From Mangifera indica (Eukaryota; Streptophyta; Magnoliopsida; Sapindales; Anacardiaceae): DNA of 64,000 nt. Below, piece after piece: positions 12,626-24,290 of the stretch. The position numbers and the translations under genes are program-made. The stretch covers positions 1,426,001-1,490,000 of the forward strand of contig NC_058156.1 in the NCBI RefSeq assembly GCF_011075055.1. Direction: 5' to 3'. The notes beneath the pieces were generated by a model. That model worked only from the letters and a program-made list of their open reading frames with translations, did no database searches and was not told where the DNA came from. Every line of letters begins with the position of its first letter. The stretch's first letter is position 1.

Positions 12626-12928
12626 AAATCAACTATTAGATTCATCATAATTTCGTTCTTGTTATTTGTCTATCTATTCAATTCTATATCCAACTACACA
12701 TGCACAGATAAGCACTGTGCAAAATTGTAATGGAGTTGCCTTCAAAATGCCCATCAACAGAAACGCAATGCTTAGGTTCGTAAAGACGAATGGGCAAGCC
12801 ATAATTGAGGTAGGTTCTGATCCGCCCATCCCAGCTCGCTGTAACAACTACAAGACCCCACAAGTGAGGAGAACTTAAGAGGCTATGGCAGGCATTCTCC
12901 AAAAGTTTCAATTTTGATTTACAGAGAG
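12626..12928 (-). pseudogene. Duplicated 3' end of the WD40 gene
   Basis: This copy of 25,418-25,722 covers part of the 3' UTR and about the last 70 codons of the WD40 gene, including [20 protein letters not shown] and NYGLPIRL. The TAA stop of the source is TAC here, so the frame would run on into former UTR. Homology to the gene ends abruptly at 'GAGAGGTGA', after which sequence of the 86-codon ORF block begins. There is no upstream exon or promoter. The fragment fixes which gene seeded the array. Confidence 0.9.
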
Positions 12929-13183
12929 GTGATACTGTTGATAGTTGACGTGCAACAAATCAAAGAAGGAAGATCGATGGATCTCGTGGTTCTTTAACTC
13001 TCCGGCTTTCCTTCTTCAGTTTGTGGTCGAGCGTCACCAAATGTTGTCTAAGCCATTACAAATTGATCGGACGAAGATGAACTTTGTCTGATAAAACTAC
13101 TCCGGTGGGAAGGTCGGCAGCAGAGCAGTTTTAAATTTTCTACCCTTATTATTATAGGTTAAGAGATCAAATCAGTAGTAAAA

Positions 13184-13444
13184 ATGTTAAATAAGAGTAT
13201 TTTTATTCTGTTTGTATTTCTTTTAGGAGAGTTTGTTATGTTAAGTTATAAATTCAATACATCTAATATTATATACTTTAAGAAGATATTCAACTTATTC
13301 TCCAAAAATCAGTTTTCTCCCTTAATTAATTCTTGCTTCTTGCCCCACAATACAGAGTTGATCAATAGAGAAAATGGTTCTAATACTAGTGTCCGTGTTG
13401 AAAAGCTTGTAGGCACCAGCTTTGTGTGTCATACGTTACCCTAG
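13184..13444 (+). CDS. Hypothetical 86-aa ORF, copy 2
   Basis: It matches the frame at 2,848 except for one base, giving Ser instead of Arg at residue 69. The hydrophobic N-terminus is the same and no domain is recognised. The near-identity is confined to roughly 13,115-13,445. Sequence before and after is several-fold more diverged from copy 1. Confidence 0.25.
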   Translation: MLNKSIFILFVFLLGEFVMLSYKFNTSNIIYFKKIFNLFSKNQFSPLINSCFLPHNTELINRENGSNTSVRVEKLVGTSFVCHTLP

Positions 13445-13954
13445 GGCATTGATATAAAAAATTTTATTGAATATACGTAATCATAGTTATCAGTATCTTA
13501 CAATAGATGATACATATTTTATAATATGATATAATACAAATAAAAAATGATACGTATTATAAGGTATATCGAAAATTATCAACACAGTGGATATATCATA
13601 TGATACGATATATATTACTTATACAAATCATACAACTCTTTAGATAAATGATGACATGATAAAAATGTATTTAAAAAAATTTAGAATTTTACAGGGTGTT
13701 TATGATATTTTCTAATATGATAATACGAGAATTATAAATTTGTTATTGTTTTATTAATTTTATTTTAAAAAAGTTACATCCTACGATACAATGCACAATA
13801 TAAAAAATTAGAGTTTTGATATATGATGTGATACACGATTTGATTACTATGACTCTAATTAAACAAAAGGCTAGATAGGGGAAATTAAAATACGCACACA
13901 TGGTTCCTCTTATTTACTACTACTCGTGACGCTGCTGGACTTTCGTTCTTGCCT

Positions 13955-14111
13955 CTACTTGTTAATTTCCAATTTCCTACTAAGATGAGAATTCCGGCAG
14001 TTTTTAATCTCATTATCTGTTCGACCCAGCAGTCACTTCCCCCAGAAGAGAATGAAGCTTGATGATAAGGTCTTCCTCATCAGATGAAATGTTCTGCAAC
14101 TCCCAGTGGCC
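13955..14111 (-). pseudogene. R2R3-MYB exon relic, copy 2
   Basis: The same R3 fragment as at 3,656, in unit 3. It reads NISSDEEDLIIKLHSLLG, keeping the Asp usual in MYB proteins where copy 1 has Asn. It shares the deletion after LLG and the CR in place of YW after EIKN, so the gene was already dead before duplication. Confidence 0.8.
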
Positions 14112-14344
14112 CTAAAATGTAAAGAATTATGACATAAGTGATAGATAACATTAATTATAATTTTGGTTTAATAAAATCAGGTAATTGAATAGTCTAATGA
14201 TAGTTTAAAATAAATTTAAATAATCAAGAAAGATTAGTCTAATACATATTATGAATCAAACTAGTTTTTTTTATTAAAAACTGTTATTTAAGAAGGTTTA
14301 AAGAGTTAAAAAATCAATAACTTTGATACAGGTAATTGCGGACT

Positions 14345-14513
14345 TCTTTTTTTTATAAGTAAATAAAATTTATAAACCAAAAACACAAAACCCGCAAGGG
14401 TTACAAGCTAAGCTCACCCCCCTGAGATTAAAGAAAGTCTTCACAGCAAATCTATTTACAATCATCAAAATCAAATTCCTAATGCTATACCTTTGGTGAC
14501 TACAAACAAAAGA
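14345..14513 (-). pseudogene. Gene- or retro-derived relic, truncated copy 3
   Basis: Only the tail end of the relic is present: A run, 'AACCCTTGCGGGTTTTG' on the minus strand and about 110 bp beyond. It is cut at the 14,513 deletion junction. Confidence 0.5.
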
Positions 14514-15624
14514 CTTAGAATGGGGAATATGATGTATATACATTTTTTATATATAATTTAGGTATATAGATGATGTGATATTATGCGATTAAATATTATT
14601 TTATTTTTAATTTAAAATTATCTAATTATATAATAACATATTATTTATATATTCAAATTATATATTAAAGATATCTGCATATGGGCTTATTAAATTATTA
14701 ATAAAAAGTGTGATATTATTTTCTGAGCTCAGTGTTCAAATAACAAGAGCCTTACAATACAATTGCATGCAAAAGGGATAGCCTAACAACTTTGAACCTA
14801 TTCAATGCTCTAGTTTCTTGGGCATCTTCAAAGACAGTTATTAAACTTGATTAATTAATATATTCAAAGGCGTGTGATGACTTTGAATTACAGGCCGGCA
14901 GGCGGATGTCACATTCCAATTATAGTAGTCGAATTATCTATTAAAATTTTAATTTTTTATATTATATATCATATATTTTTATATAAGATACGTTTTAAAA
15001 AAATAATTAAAATTTTTAAATATTACATCATCATCTTTGAAAATATTTTATTCTCTATAATTTTAAAATTTTTTAGCTATATTTCCATTATATTAACTTT
15101 TTTTTTTAAGTGTATCGTATCGTATCGTATGATACCTATCATAAAAATATAATAATGTATCAATCAATAATTGAGAGTTGGAATTATATATTATGATGGC
15201 TAATTTTTCCGATGTTGAAGTGACTTATTTTTACTGACATTAGGATGACAATTCAAGTTTACCTAAATTTGAAACATTGAGGATGAACCAACTCAAATGA
15301 TAAACAGTGATATCGAAGAGGAAAAGATATGTTAAAGGAAAAAAAAAGAAATGTAAAAAAAAAATCAAACAAAAAGATGAATTATCAAAATATGAAAAAT
15401 GATCATCAAAAAAAAAAATCAATGAAAAAAGAGATGAATTATCAGAAAAAAGGAATGACTGTTCAAGGCCCACACATGCATATCTTAAGCAATATGAACA
15501 AAGTGCAGAGACAAGAAATAAATCAATGAATGATTACTATATTTTTTCTATTAAAAACTATTATTTATAAAGGTTTAAAGAGTTAAAAAACCAATCACTT
15601 CGATACAAGTAATTACGGCTTTCT

Positions 15625-16040
15625 TTTTTTATAAGAAAATAAAATTTATAAACCGAAAACACAAAACCCACGAGGGTTGCAAGCTAAGCTCACGCGAGAT
15701 TAAAGAAAGTCCTCACAGCAAATCTATTTACAATCATCAAAATCAAATACCTAATGCTATACCTTTGGTGACTACAAATGAAAGACACCAAGCCATCAAC
15801 TGTTGAATTCCTATCCAAGTTCATACAAAGATAGGATTCAAGAGCAATGAATAAGGTGTCTAAATTCACAACATATACAAATGACCAAAGGCAGCCAACA
15901 AAAATCTGCCTTTTGTCCACAACCCAAACATTATGCAATGCAGCTCCCTAATAATAAAACTCGGCTAAGCTTGATAAATTTCTATAGCAAAATCAGGATG
16001 AACACGCCCGTGGGATTGAAGAGGATCATCCATGTCATGT
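15625..16040 (-). pseudogene. Gene- or retro-derived relic, copy 4
   Basis: Near-identical to the 9,625 copy, with which it shares the upstream junction. A one-base difference near 15,910 breaks the long frame (82 codons remain). The A-rich tail is seen as CTTTCTTTTTTT at 15,613-15,627. Confidence 0.5.
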
Positions 16041-17599
16041 AAGTGCAAATTGGAGACATATCAAGTGAGTTAAAGGATTTGACTCATAGTAGTCGAATTA
16101 CATATCAAAAACTTAATTTTTTATACTATGTATTTAGTATCGTATCATATGTTATATTTTTTAAAAAACAAAAAAAAATATAATTAACATATCATCATTT
16201 TAAAAAATATCACAAACACTTTTAAAAATTTAAGATTTTTTATATACATTTTTATTATATCATCATTTTATTTAAAAAGTGTACCAATCCGTATTGATGA
16301 TATATATTGTATCGTATAATACGTTCACTATATCATATTAATTTGATACATCTCATGATACGTATTATTTTTTACCTATATCATATCATAAGATACTAAT
16401 AACGATGATCTAACTATCATTAGGAATGGGAGCAACCATGAAGTCTACAAAAATAGTTGTATCAAAATATGAATCAGAGAAAATTCTCCAATGGCACTTG
16501 AAAGTGGTTTCAATCCACTAACCATTCATCCAATCTGCAAGAACGAGTCCTAAAGTTTCAAAGTACACAACATTATAGGTATTTCTATAATCGTAAAGTT
16601 TTAATTCAGTATTTTATAATCTATATGTAAATTCTATGAATTAAGATTAAATCAATTTTACAAAGCTTATGCAAAATAAATATTACAAGAAGTAAACAGA
16701 TATCAGTCATATTCTAAACTTGAAAATATAAACTATCAATATTTAAGCACCCTCAACAAATTAAACCATATTTATAATGATCTAGATCAAGTTGATTGGA
16801 GACCAAGATATTACATGATTAATTTAATTCATTTCACTTATCTTCAAAAGGTTTGACTTAATTTTCTGAAGATGGTAAGGAAGAAGAAATGCTTACTCAA
16901 TCCACAATTATCTCTCCAGTTACATTATCATTTTCTTTAAAAAATATATTAATTTATATTAATAATATATATTGTATCGTAAGATCTATATTATATCATA
17001 TAATATATCTATTATATCATATTAATTTAATATATTTTAAGATATATATCATTTTCTATTTATATCTATCATATCATAAAATATATATTATAAATTGTAG
17101 AATACTGATGGTTATGAGAAAGAAAAAATTATTTTAATATTACAAACTTATCCTAAGCAACCTGGTTTAATAAATAACTTGTATCTTAATAATTAATATA
17201 CTATATTAAGGTGCAAAGACAGGTGTGTATATGTAATCATTAACTTAGACTTTATTATAAAATTCCCAACATTACATTACTTTAAATGCTTCTAATCGGT
17301 CATAATATAGCATACCACACGTATATTAATATTATGAAAAATATTATGTGTATATTTTTTTAGTATATGATTTGAGTATATAGATGATATATTATCATAT
17401 AATTAAATATTATTTTATTTTTAATTCAAAATTATTTAATTATATAATAATATATCTTCTAAATATTTAAATTATAAGTGTATATATATATACCTATAAT
17501 TTTATTATTAATGTAAAATGTGATATTACTTTCTAGCTCAGTGTTTAAATAACAAAAGCCTTACAATACAATTGCACGCAAAAGTCATAGTTTTTGACT

Positions 17600-17836
17600 G
17601 GATGTATTATCATTTGTATCCAGAAATGCTGAAGCTGTTAAACCCGTCATTTGGCTCGTGCTCTGATACCATATCAGAATATATATTGGGTTTATAAGTG
17701 TAAAGATTAAAATTCATATTATACAAAATCAATTGAGTTATGTTAAAGTCTAATTTACATATTTATATACTATTCTCTTATGTTCTATTTATTAGATGTG
17801 AAACTTTTTTTTTTCCTTTTATTTGAGTCTCCAACA
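17600..17836 (-). mobile_element. TRIM remnant (one LTR plus internal part)
   Basis: It contains the internal segment, GCTCTGATACCA at 17,660-17,671 (complement of the primer-binding site) and one LTR, 17,672-17,836, ending CCAACA. The other LTR is replaced by unrelated sequence. The right flank TCCAA is a mutated form of the TCTAA target duplication seen in sister copies. Confidence 0.7.
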
Positions 17837-20671
17837 TCCAATTATGATAATCGAATTGTATATTAAAATTTTAATTTTTTAATATTATGTATTATATATT
17901 ATAATATAGGACCATCATCTTTGAAAATATTATATCCTGTAAAATTTTAAATTTTCTTCGATATATTTTTATCATATAATTACTTTTTTTTAAATATATT
18001 ATGTCAATTTGATATATATTAAAATATATATTATTTTTTATTGATAGGAAAAATGCTTTAGAGGCTCCAGTTCATTTCTTTTGTTGGGCGTAAATAATGG
18101 TGATTTATCCATCAATAATTAAGAGTTGGAATTGTCTATAATGATGGCTAATTTGTCGGATGTTGAAGTGACTTATTTCTGCTGACATTAGGATGGCAAT
18201 TCAAGCTTACTTAAATTCAAAACATTGGGTTTGATCTAATTCAAATGATAAACAATGATGCCCAAAAGGAAAAATATGTTAAAAAAAAGAAATATTAGAA
18301 AAAAAATGTCAAAAAAAAATCATCAAACTATGAAAAATGATCCTTGGAAAAGAAAAAAAAAACGCACTTAAAAAGTAGTTTTGGTCCAGTATCCATTTAT
18401 ACAATCTACAACGACGAATCCTAAAGTTTAAGATTGTACAATGTTTCAAGTATTTCTATACTCTTAGAGTTTTAATTCAGTATTTTATAATATATTTATA
18501 GATTTTATAGGTTAAGATTTAATCAATTTTATTTAGTGTATGTAAAATAAATATTACAATAGTTTAATTCATTTCACTTATCTTCTAAAGGGTTGATATT
18601 TCTTGTAATGATGGTAATGAAGTTTTAAACCCTACAAATATTTCATAAATATTAAATAATAAAATAATAAATAAAATTTTAAAGACGGGTTATTATTTCA
18701 AAAAACTATCATAAATACTTTTAAAAATTTTAAATTTTTTATATACACTCTTGTTACATATTATTTTCTTTAAAAAATATATCGATAATATATATTATAT
18801 CGTATGATATGTCTATTATATTATATTGTATTAATTCAATATACTTTAATATATGTATCATTTTTCACTTGTATCATATCATACGTAGGATACATATTAT
18901 GTATCATAGGATAATGACAAACATGATGAAGATAAAACCTGATTAAGTTTTCAATTAACCTTTAAAAATTATTTTAATATTACAAACTAAGCATAAGTAA
19001 CCTTATTTGTGAAACTCTCTAATTAATCGCTTACTAAAATTGGTGGAGCATTAAAAGTTCTAAGAAAAAATCCTGGATTTGAGTCTTTCTTACGTTTGTA
19101 AAACCCTTTAATTAATATAAAACTTGTATTTTAATAATTAATATCCTATAAAACTTAGAATGAGGAATATGATGTATATACATTTTTTATATATAATTTA
19201 GGTATATAGATTATGTGATTAAATGTTATTTTATTTTTAATTTAAAATCATTTAATTATATAATAATATATCATCTATATATTCAAATTATATATTAAGG
19301 ATATCTCCGAGTTATGGGCTTATTGAATTATTAATAAAAAGTGTGATATTATTTTCTGAGCTCAGTGTTCAAACAACAAGAGCCTTACAATACAATTGCA
19401 TGCAAAAGGGATAGCCTAGCAACTTTGAACCTATTCAATGCTCTAGTTTCTTGGGCATCTTCAAAGATAGTTGTTAAACTTGATTAATTGATATATTCAA
19501 AGGGCATGTGATGACTTTGAATTACAGGCGGGCGGTGGATGCACATTCCAATTACGATAGTCGAATTATATATTAAAATTTTAATTTTGTATATTATATA
19601 TCATATATATCACATTCTAATTAATTTAATATATCTTATAATACATATTATTTTTCACTTATATCGTATCATAAAATATTAATAACGATGATCTGACTAT
19701 CATTATGAATGGGAGCAACCATAAAGTCTAAAAAAATATTTGTATCAGAATATGAATCAGAGAAAATTCTCCAATGGCACTTGAAAGTGGTTTAAATCCA
19801 CTAACCATTCATCCAATCTGTAAGAAGGAGTCCTAAAGTTTCAAAGTGCATAGCATTACAGGTATTTCTATAACCTTAAAATTTTAATTCAGTATTTTAT
19901 AATTTATGTGTAAATTCTATGAATTAAGATTAAATCAATTTTACAAAGCTTATGCAAAATAAATATTACAAGAAGTAAGTAAACAGATATCAGCCATATT
20001 CTAAACTTGAAAATATAAACTATCAATATTTAAGCACCCTCAACAAATTAAACCATATTTATAATGATCTAGATCAAGTTGATTGGAGGCCAAAATATTA
20101 CTTGATTAATTCAATTTATTTCACTTATCTTCAAAAGGTTTGACTTAATTTTATGAAGAAATGCTTACTCAATCTACAATTATCTCTCTAGTTATATCGT
20201 CATTTTCTTTAAAAAATATATCGATTTATATTAGTATACCATATAAATATATATTGTATCGTAATATCTATATCATATCATACTATATCATATTAATTTA
20301 ATACATCTTAAGATATGTATTATTTTCTATCTATATCATATCATATCATAAAATATATATTATAAATTGTAGAATACTGATGGTTACGAGAAAGAGAAAA
20401 CTTATTAAGTGTTCAACTAATCTTTAAAAATTATTTTAATATTACAAACTTATCCTAAGCAACCTTGTTTAACATATAACTTGTATCTTAATAATTAATA
20501 TACCATAAAAAGGTGCAAAGACAGGTGTGTATATGTAATCATACTAACTTAGACTTTATTATAAAATTCCCAACTTTACATTACTTTAAATGCTTCTAAT
20601 AGGTCATAATATAGCATACTACACTTGTATTAATATTACTAGTAATATTATATGTAATTATATGATGATAT

Positions 20672-22298
20672 TGTAGGATTTTGGTAAGAAAATTAAAATT
20701 TTTAATTTATGTTCAGATCATATGTAACAATGGTATTGAAAAGTTTACATGGTTTTTCAAGAAATAAAATATATAAACATGTAAACTACTTTGTACCTTG
20801 TAATTTGATTTGAAGTTTGGAAGCTTGAATCACTAAAATAAGTGATCTCTTGACTTACACCATTCAAGGAAGAAAAATGGAAGAAAGGAGAAGTTTTTCC
20901 CGGCAAAGAAGAAGAAGAAAAGAAAACTGTATATTTTTCTTTATTTTCTCTCACATTTATTGCATTAAAACTTTATAATTATCAAGTTAAAACACATGCT
21001 TAATTCTCATTGGTTGATAAATAAGAGAAATGAGAATTTGACACATGTTAAGTCATTTGTGCCCAAAATTAATCATTTTAACTTTCTAAACAATTTAAAA
21101 AGTGTAAAATGACAATTTTGCCCCTTTTCTGAATCTTATTCGAAAAACATAATTTTTATCCTCGGAAAGTACTAGCCGATCATGGATAAATATTTTCAGC
21201 TTCATAACACCATTTTCTTCCTTGAAATATAGGTGTGACCTTCAAGGTTCATAGTGACGTAACCGTGGGCCCCATATCGGACGATACGTTTCATTATATC
21301 ATTATATAACCTAAAACTGTCGTTAACTGATATACTTCATTTTCCGTTACAAAATGAAGCTCCCACTGATCATGTGGTATCATCTAGCAATGTCCCATGA
21401 CCCCTACATCACAATGAAATACAAGCTTCACATAATATCAAATGAACATTTCTTACTCACACTTACCATGTAGTCCAATCCCTCAGTCATTACATCCTGA
21501 TTAAACTTGGATTCATGGAATGTCGAAATCTAATATTTAATCTTTTCGAATATCAAATAATACATTATAACGTGCCACATCGAAACTCTTTTCTTATGGT
21601 CTTTTATCTACACTTGCCAGTGTTTTAGATTTTCATATTTCTCGATATTCGTATGGGAACTCGGGAGCAGTCGAGCTGACGGATCCTTGTATGATCATCA
21701 CTTGTCCCCTCGCTCAAGCAACATATGATCAAAACGACTTCTGAACGAGACATGATTAGTCTCGTGGTATACACCATATGAACCATACGTTCCGAAACGA
21801 AGCACAACTGTGATATCTCAAGTCAAAGGATCTATACACTAGTATGATTCACGATGTATCATTGACTACATATTAATGCCCATGTGATCATCGTTCAGCG
21901 GTCACGTTCGATAAACAATAAAATAGAATAACATTTTATCAGTTCTCTAACCATCAAATGGTTCCATTGTTTACCCATGTGTATATCCACCATGTCTAAT
22001 ATCATCCATTGATATACTGTGGTGATATAGCACACACCCACTATGCAATACTATTGCCCAAATAGATTGCCTATGTAGGGAACGATTTGATGACGTTTAT
22101 TAAAACTCATCGGGACCTCTCATATGTTGTATGCATGTAGTTAATATAGATATAATGTACAACTACAACATAGATATAAAAGTGACATAGAAAACATGTG
22201 AAGTATGACAGAACTCTTCTTTTATTAATAATGTATATACAAGATATACAACCCTTAAAACCAATTAAAGCGATTGGTTTTTAGGGCATATTCTAACA
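20672..22298 (-). mobile_element. Solo LTR of a large LTR retrotransposon, 1,627 bp
   Basis: The insert begins TGTAGG and ends CTAACA. It is flanked by GATAT (20,667-20,671) and TATAT (22,299-22,303), a 5-bp duplication with one difference. Removing it and one duplicate restores 'GATGATATATCTTCTAAAT', matching the sister copy near 17,445. On the minus strand it begins TGTTAGAATATGCCC, a start I associate with plant copia LTRs. It has no coding frame, PBS or PPT. It is richer in GC than the array around it. Confidence 0.75.
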
Positions 22299-22458
22299 TA
22301 TATATCTTCTAAATATTTAAATTATATATATAACTATATTTTTATTATTAATGGAAAGTGTGATACTACTTTCTAGCTCAGTGTTTAAATAACAAGAGCC
22401 TTACAATACAATTGCATGCAAGGCTTTGAATTACAGGCTGGAGGATGCAACATTCTAA

Positions 22459-22885
22459 TGTTGGAAATATATATTAGATTTACAAGTATGAAAATTGAAA
22501 CTCATATTATATAAACCTAATTAGTTTGTGTTAAAGTTTAATCTACACATTTATATATCACTCTTTTATGTTTTATTCATTAGATGTGAGAGTCTTTTTC
22601 TTTTCTTTTTATTTGAGTCTTTAACAACCCCGCTTAAGTGCAAACACCTAAGTTTTTAGAGCTACCGTTTGAACATTGGAGCTATTAAATCCGTCGTTTA
22701 GCTCGTGCTCTGATACCATATCAAAAATATATATTAGACTTACAAGTGTAAATATTGAAATTCATATTACACAAAACCAATTAGTTTGTGTTAAAGTCTA
22801 ATTTACACACTTATATACCACTCTTTTATGTTCTATTCATTAAATATGAAACTTTTTTCTTTTCCTTTTATTTGAGTCTCCAACA
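22459..22885 (-). mobile_element. TRIM (miniature LTR retrotransposon), complete
   Basis: Two LTRs, 22,459-22,626 (168 bp) and 22,719-22,885 (167 bp), flank about 92 bp of internal sequence. The termini are TGTTGG and CCAACA. Perfect TCTAA target duplications lie at 22,454-22,458 and 22,886-22,890. GCTCTGATACCA, directly inside the right LTR, is the complement of the tRNA-iMet primer-binding site, and 'ACCCCGCTT' next to the left LTR is a plausible polypurine tract on the minus strand. There is no coding capacity. At 427 bp it fits the TRIM class, which moves only with help from autonomous elements. It inserted before the array duplicated, since units 1 and 4 carry it. Confidence 0.88.
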
Positions 22886-24100
22886 TCTAATTATGATAGT
22901 CAAATTATATATTAAAATTTTAATTTTTTTTATATTATGTATTATATATTATAATGTAGGACCCCCGTCTTTGAAAATATTATATCCTTTAAAATTTTAA
23001 AATTTCTTCATCATATTTTCATATTAAAATATATATTATTTTTTATTTACAGGAAAAATGCTTTATAGGCTCCAGTTGATTTTTTTTGTTGGGCGTAAAT
23101 AATGGTGATTTATCCATCAATAATTAAGAGTTGGAATTATCTATAATGATGGCTAATTTGTCGGATGTTGAAGTGACTTATTTCTGCTGACATTAGGATG
23201 GCAATTCAAGCTTACTTAAATTCAAAACATTGGGTTTGAACTAATTCAAATGATAAACAATGATGCCCAAAAGGAAAAATATGTTTAAAAAAAGGAATAT
23301 TAGAAAAAAAATCATCAAACTATGAAAAATGATCATTAGAAAAGAAAAAAAAAAAGGACACTTAAAAAGTGGTTTTAGTCCAGTACCCATTTGTACAATC
23401 TACAATGACGAATCCTAAAGTTTAAGATTGTACAGTGTTTCAGGTATTTCTATACTCTTAGAGTTTTAATTCAAAATTTGATAATATATGCATAGATTTT
23501 ATAGATTAGGATTTAATCAATTTTATTTAGTGTATGTAAAATAAATATTACAATAATTTAATTAATTTCACTTATCTTCTAAAGGTTTGATATATCTTGT
23601 AACAATGGTAATGAAGAACTAATTCTTCTTCTTAATTCCTTTTGATCATGGTGATTAATAAAATGGTAGTGTTTTATGAATCGATAACTGGTATAGAAAT
23701 TTATATTGATTAAATATTTTTAAATATTTCATAAATATTAAAAAATAAAATAATAAATAAAATTTTAAAGGCGGGTTATCATTTCAAAAATTATCATAAA
23801 CACTTTTAAAAATTTAAAATTTTTCATGTACACCCTTATTACACTTTTTTTTTTTAAATATATCGATAATATGTATTATATCATACGATATATCTATTAT
23901 ATTATATTAATTCAATATGCCTTAACATACGTATCATTTTTCACTTGTATTATATCATACGTATTATGTATCATAGGATAATGACAAACATGATGAAGAT
24001 AAAACTTGATTAAGTTTTCAATTAATCTTTAAAAATTATTTTAATATTACAAACTAAGCATAAGCAACCTTGTTTGTGAAACTCTCTAATTAATTGCTTA

Positions 24101-24290
24101 TCGGAATGAGCAATGTTATGTGTACCTATTTTTGGTACACAATTCATGTATACAATGATGTGCCATCATGTAATTAGGTGATTTTAAAACATGTGTCATC
24201 ATATGATAAAAAAACATTCAATCACATAATAACACTTCATCTGTGTATACAAATTGTGTACCAAAAATGGGTATACATAGTTTTATTGTA
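24101..24290. mobile_element. TA-flanked MITE, about 190 bp
   Basis: The ends are complementary over about 33 bp, around GTACCTATTTTTGGTACAC and its partner GTGTACCAAAAATGGGTATAC. The insert interrupts 'ATTGCTTA/CTAAAATTGG', which is uninterrupted in sister units at 8,395 and 11,485. The duplicated target appears to be TA, as in Stowaway/mariner MITEs, though the exact ends are uncertain by a few bases. It is the best-bounded member of a family dispersed through the window. Confidence 0.75.

Larger units (their letters stand above)
12626..15540 (+). repeat. Array unit 3 (contains the WD40 3' end)
   Basis: The only array copy that keeps the 3' end of the WD40 gene. It continues through the 86-codon ORF and MYB relic into the tailed relic. 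That relic is cut at about 14,513, where the sequence jumps to the 'ACTTAGAATGGGGAATATGATG' region of the later block. Everything between is deleted. Confidence 0.75.
15541..19605 (+). repeat. Array unit 4
   Basis: It opens with the same derived junction as unit 2, 'GATTACTATA' joined to 'TTTTTTCTATTAAAA', so units 2 and 4 share a deletion event. It keeps the tailed relic and a truncated TRIM and ends in the 'TCATATATATCACATTC' junction at about 19,605. It carries the empty site of the unit-1 Harbinger-type MITE near 17,283. Confidence 0.75.

Noticed and set aside
12384..12650. Lysine-rich frames near 12,384, 15,329 and 25,213
   Set aside because: They arise from poly(A)-rich sequence; indels in A runs differ between copies, so no frame is kept.
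14874..15152. 92-codon frame in the array rich in I, K, F and Y
   Set aside because: It is composed of AT-rich repeat sequence, and sister copies at 8,885, 11,945 and 24,775 break the frame.
20757..20954. 65-codon minus-strand frame (MRENKEKYTVFFSSSS...)
   Set aside because: It lies inside the solo LTR, is short and low-complexity, and has no domain.
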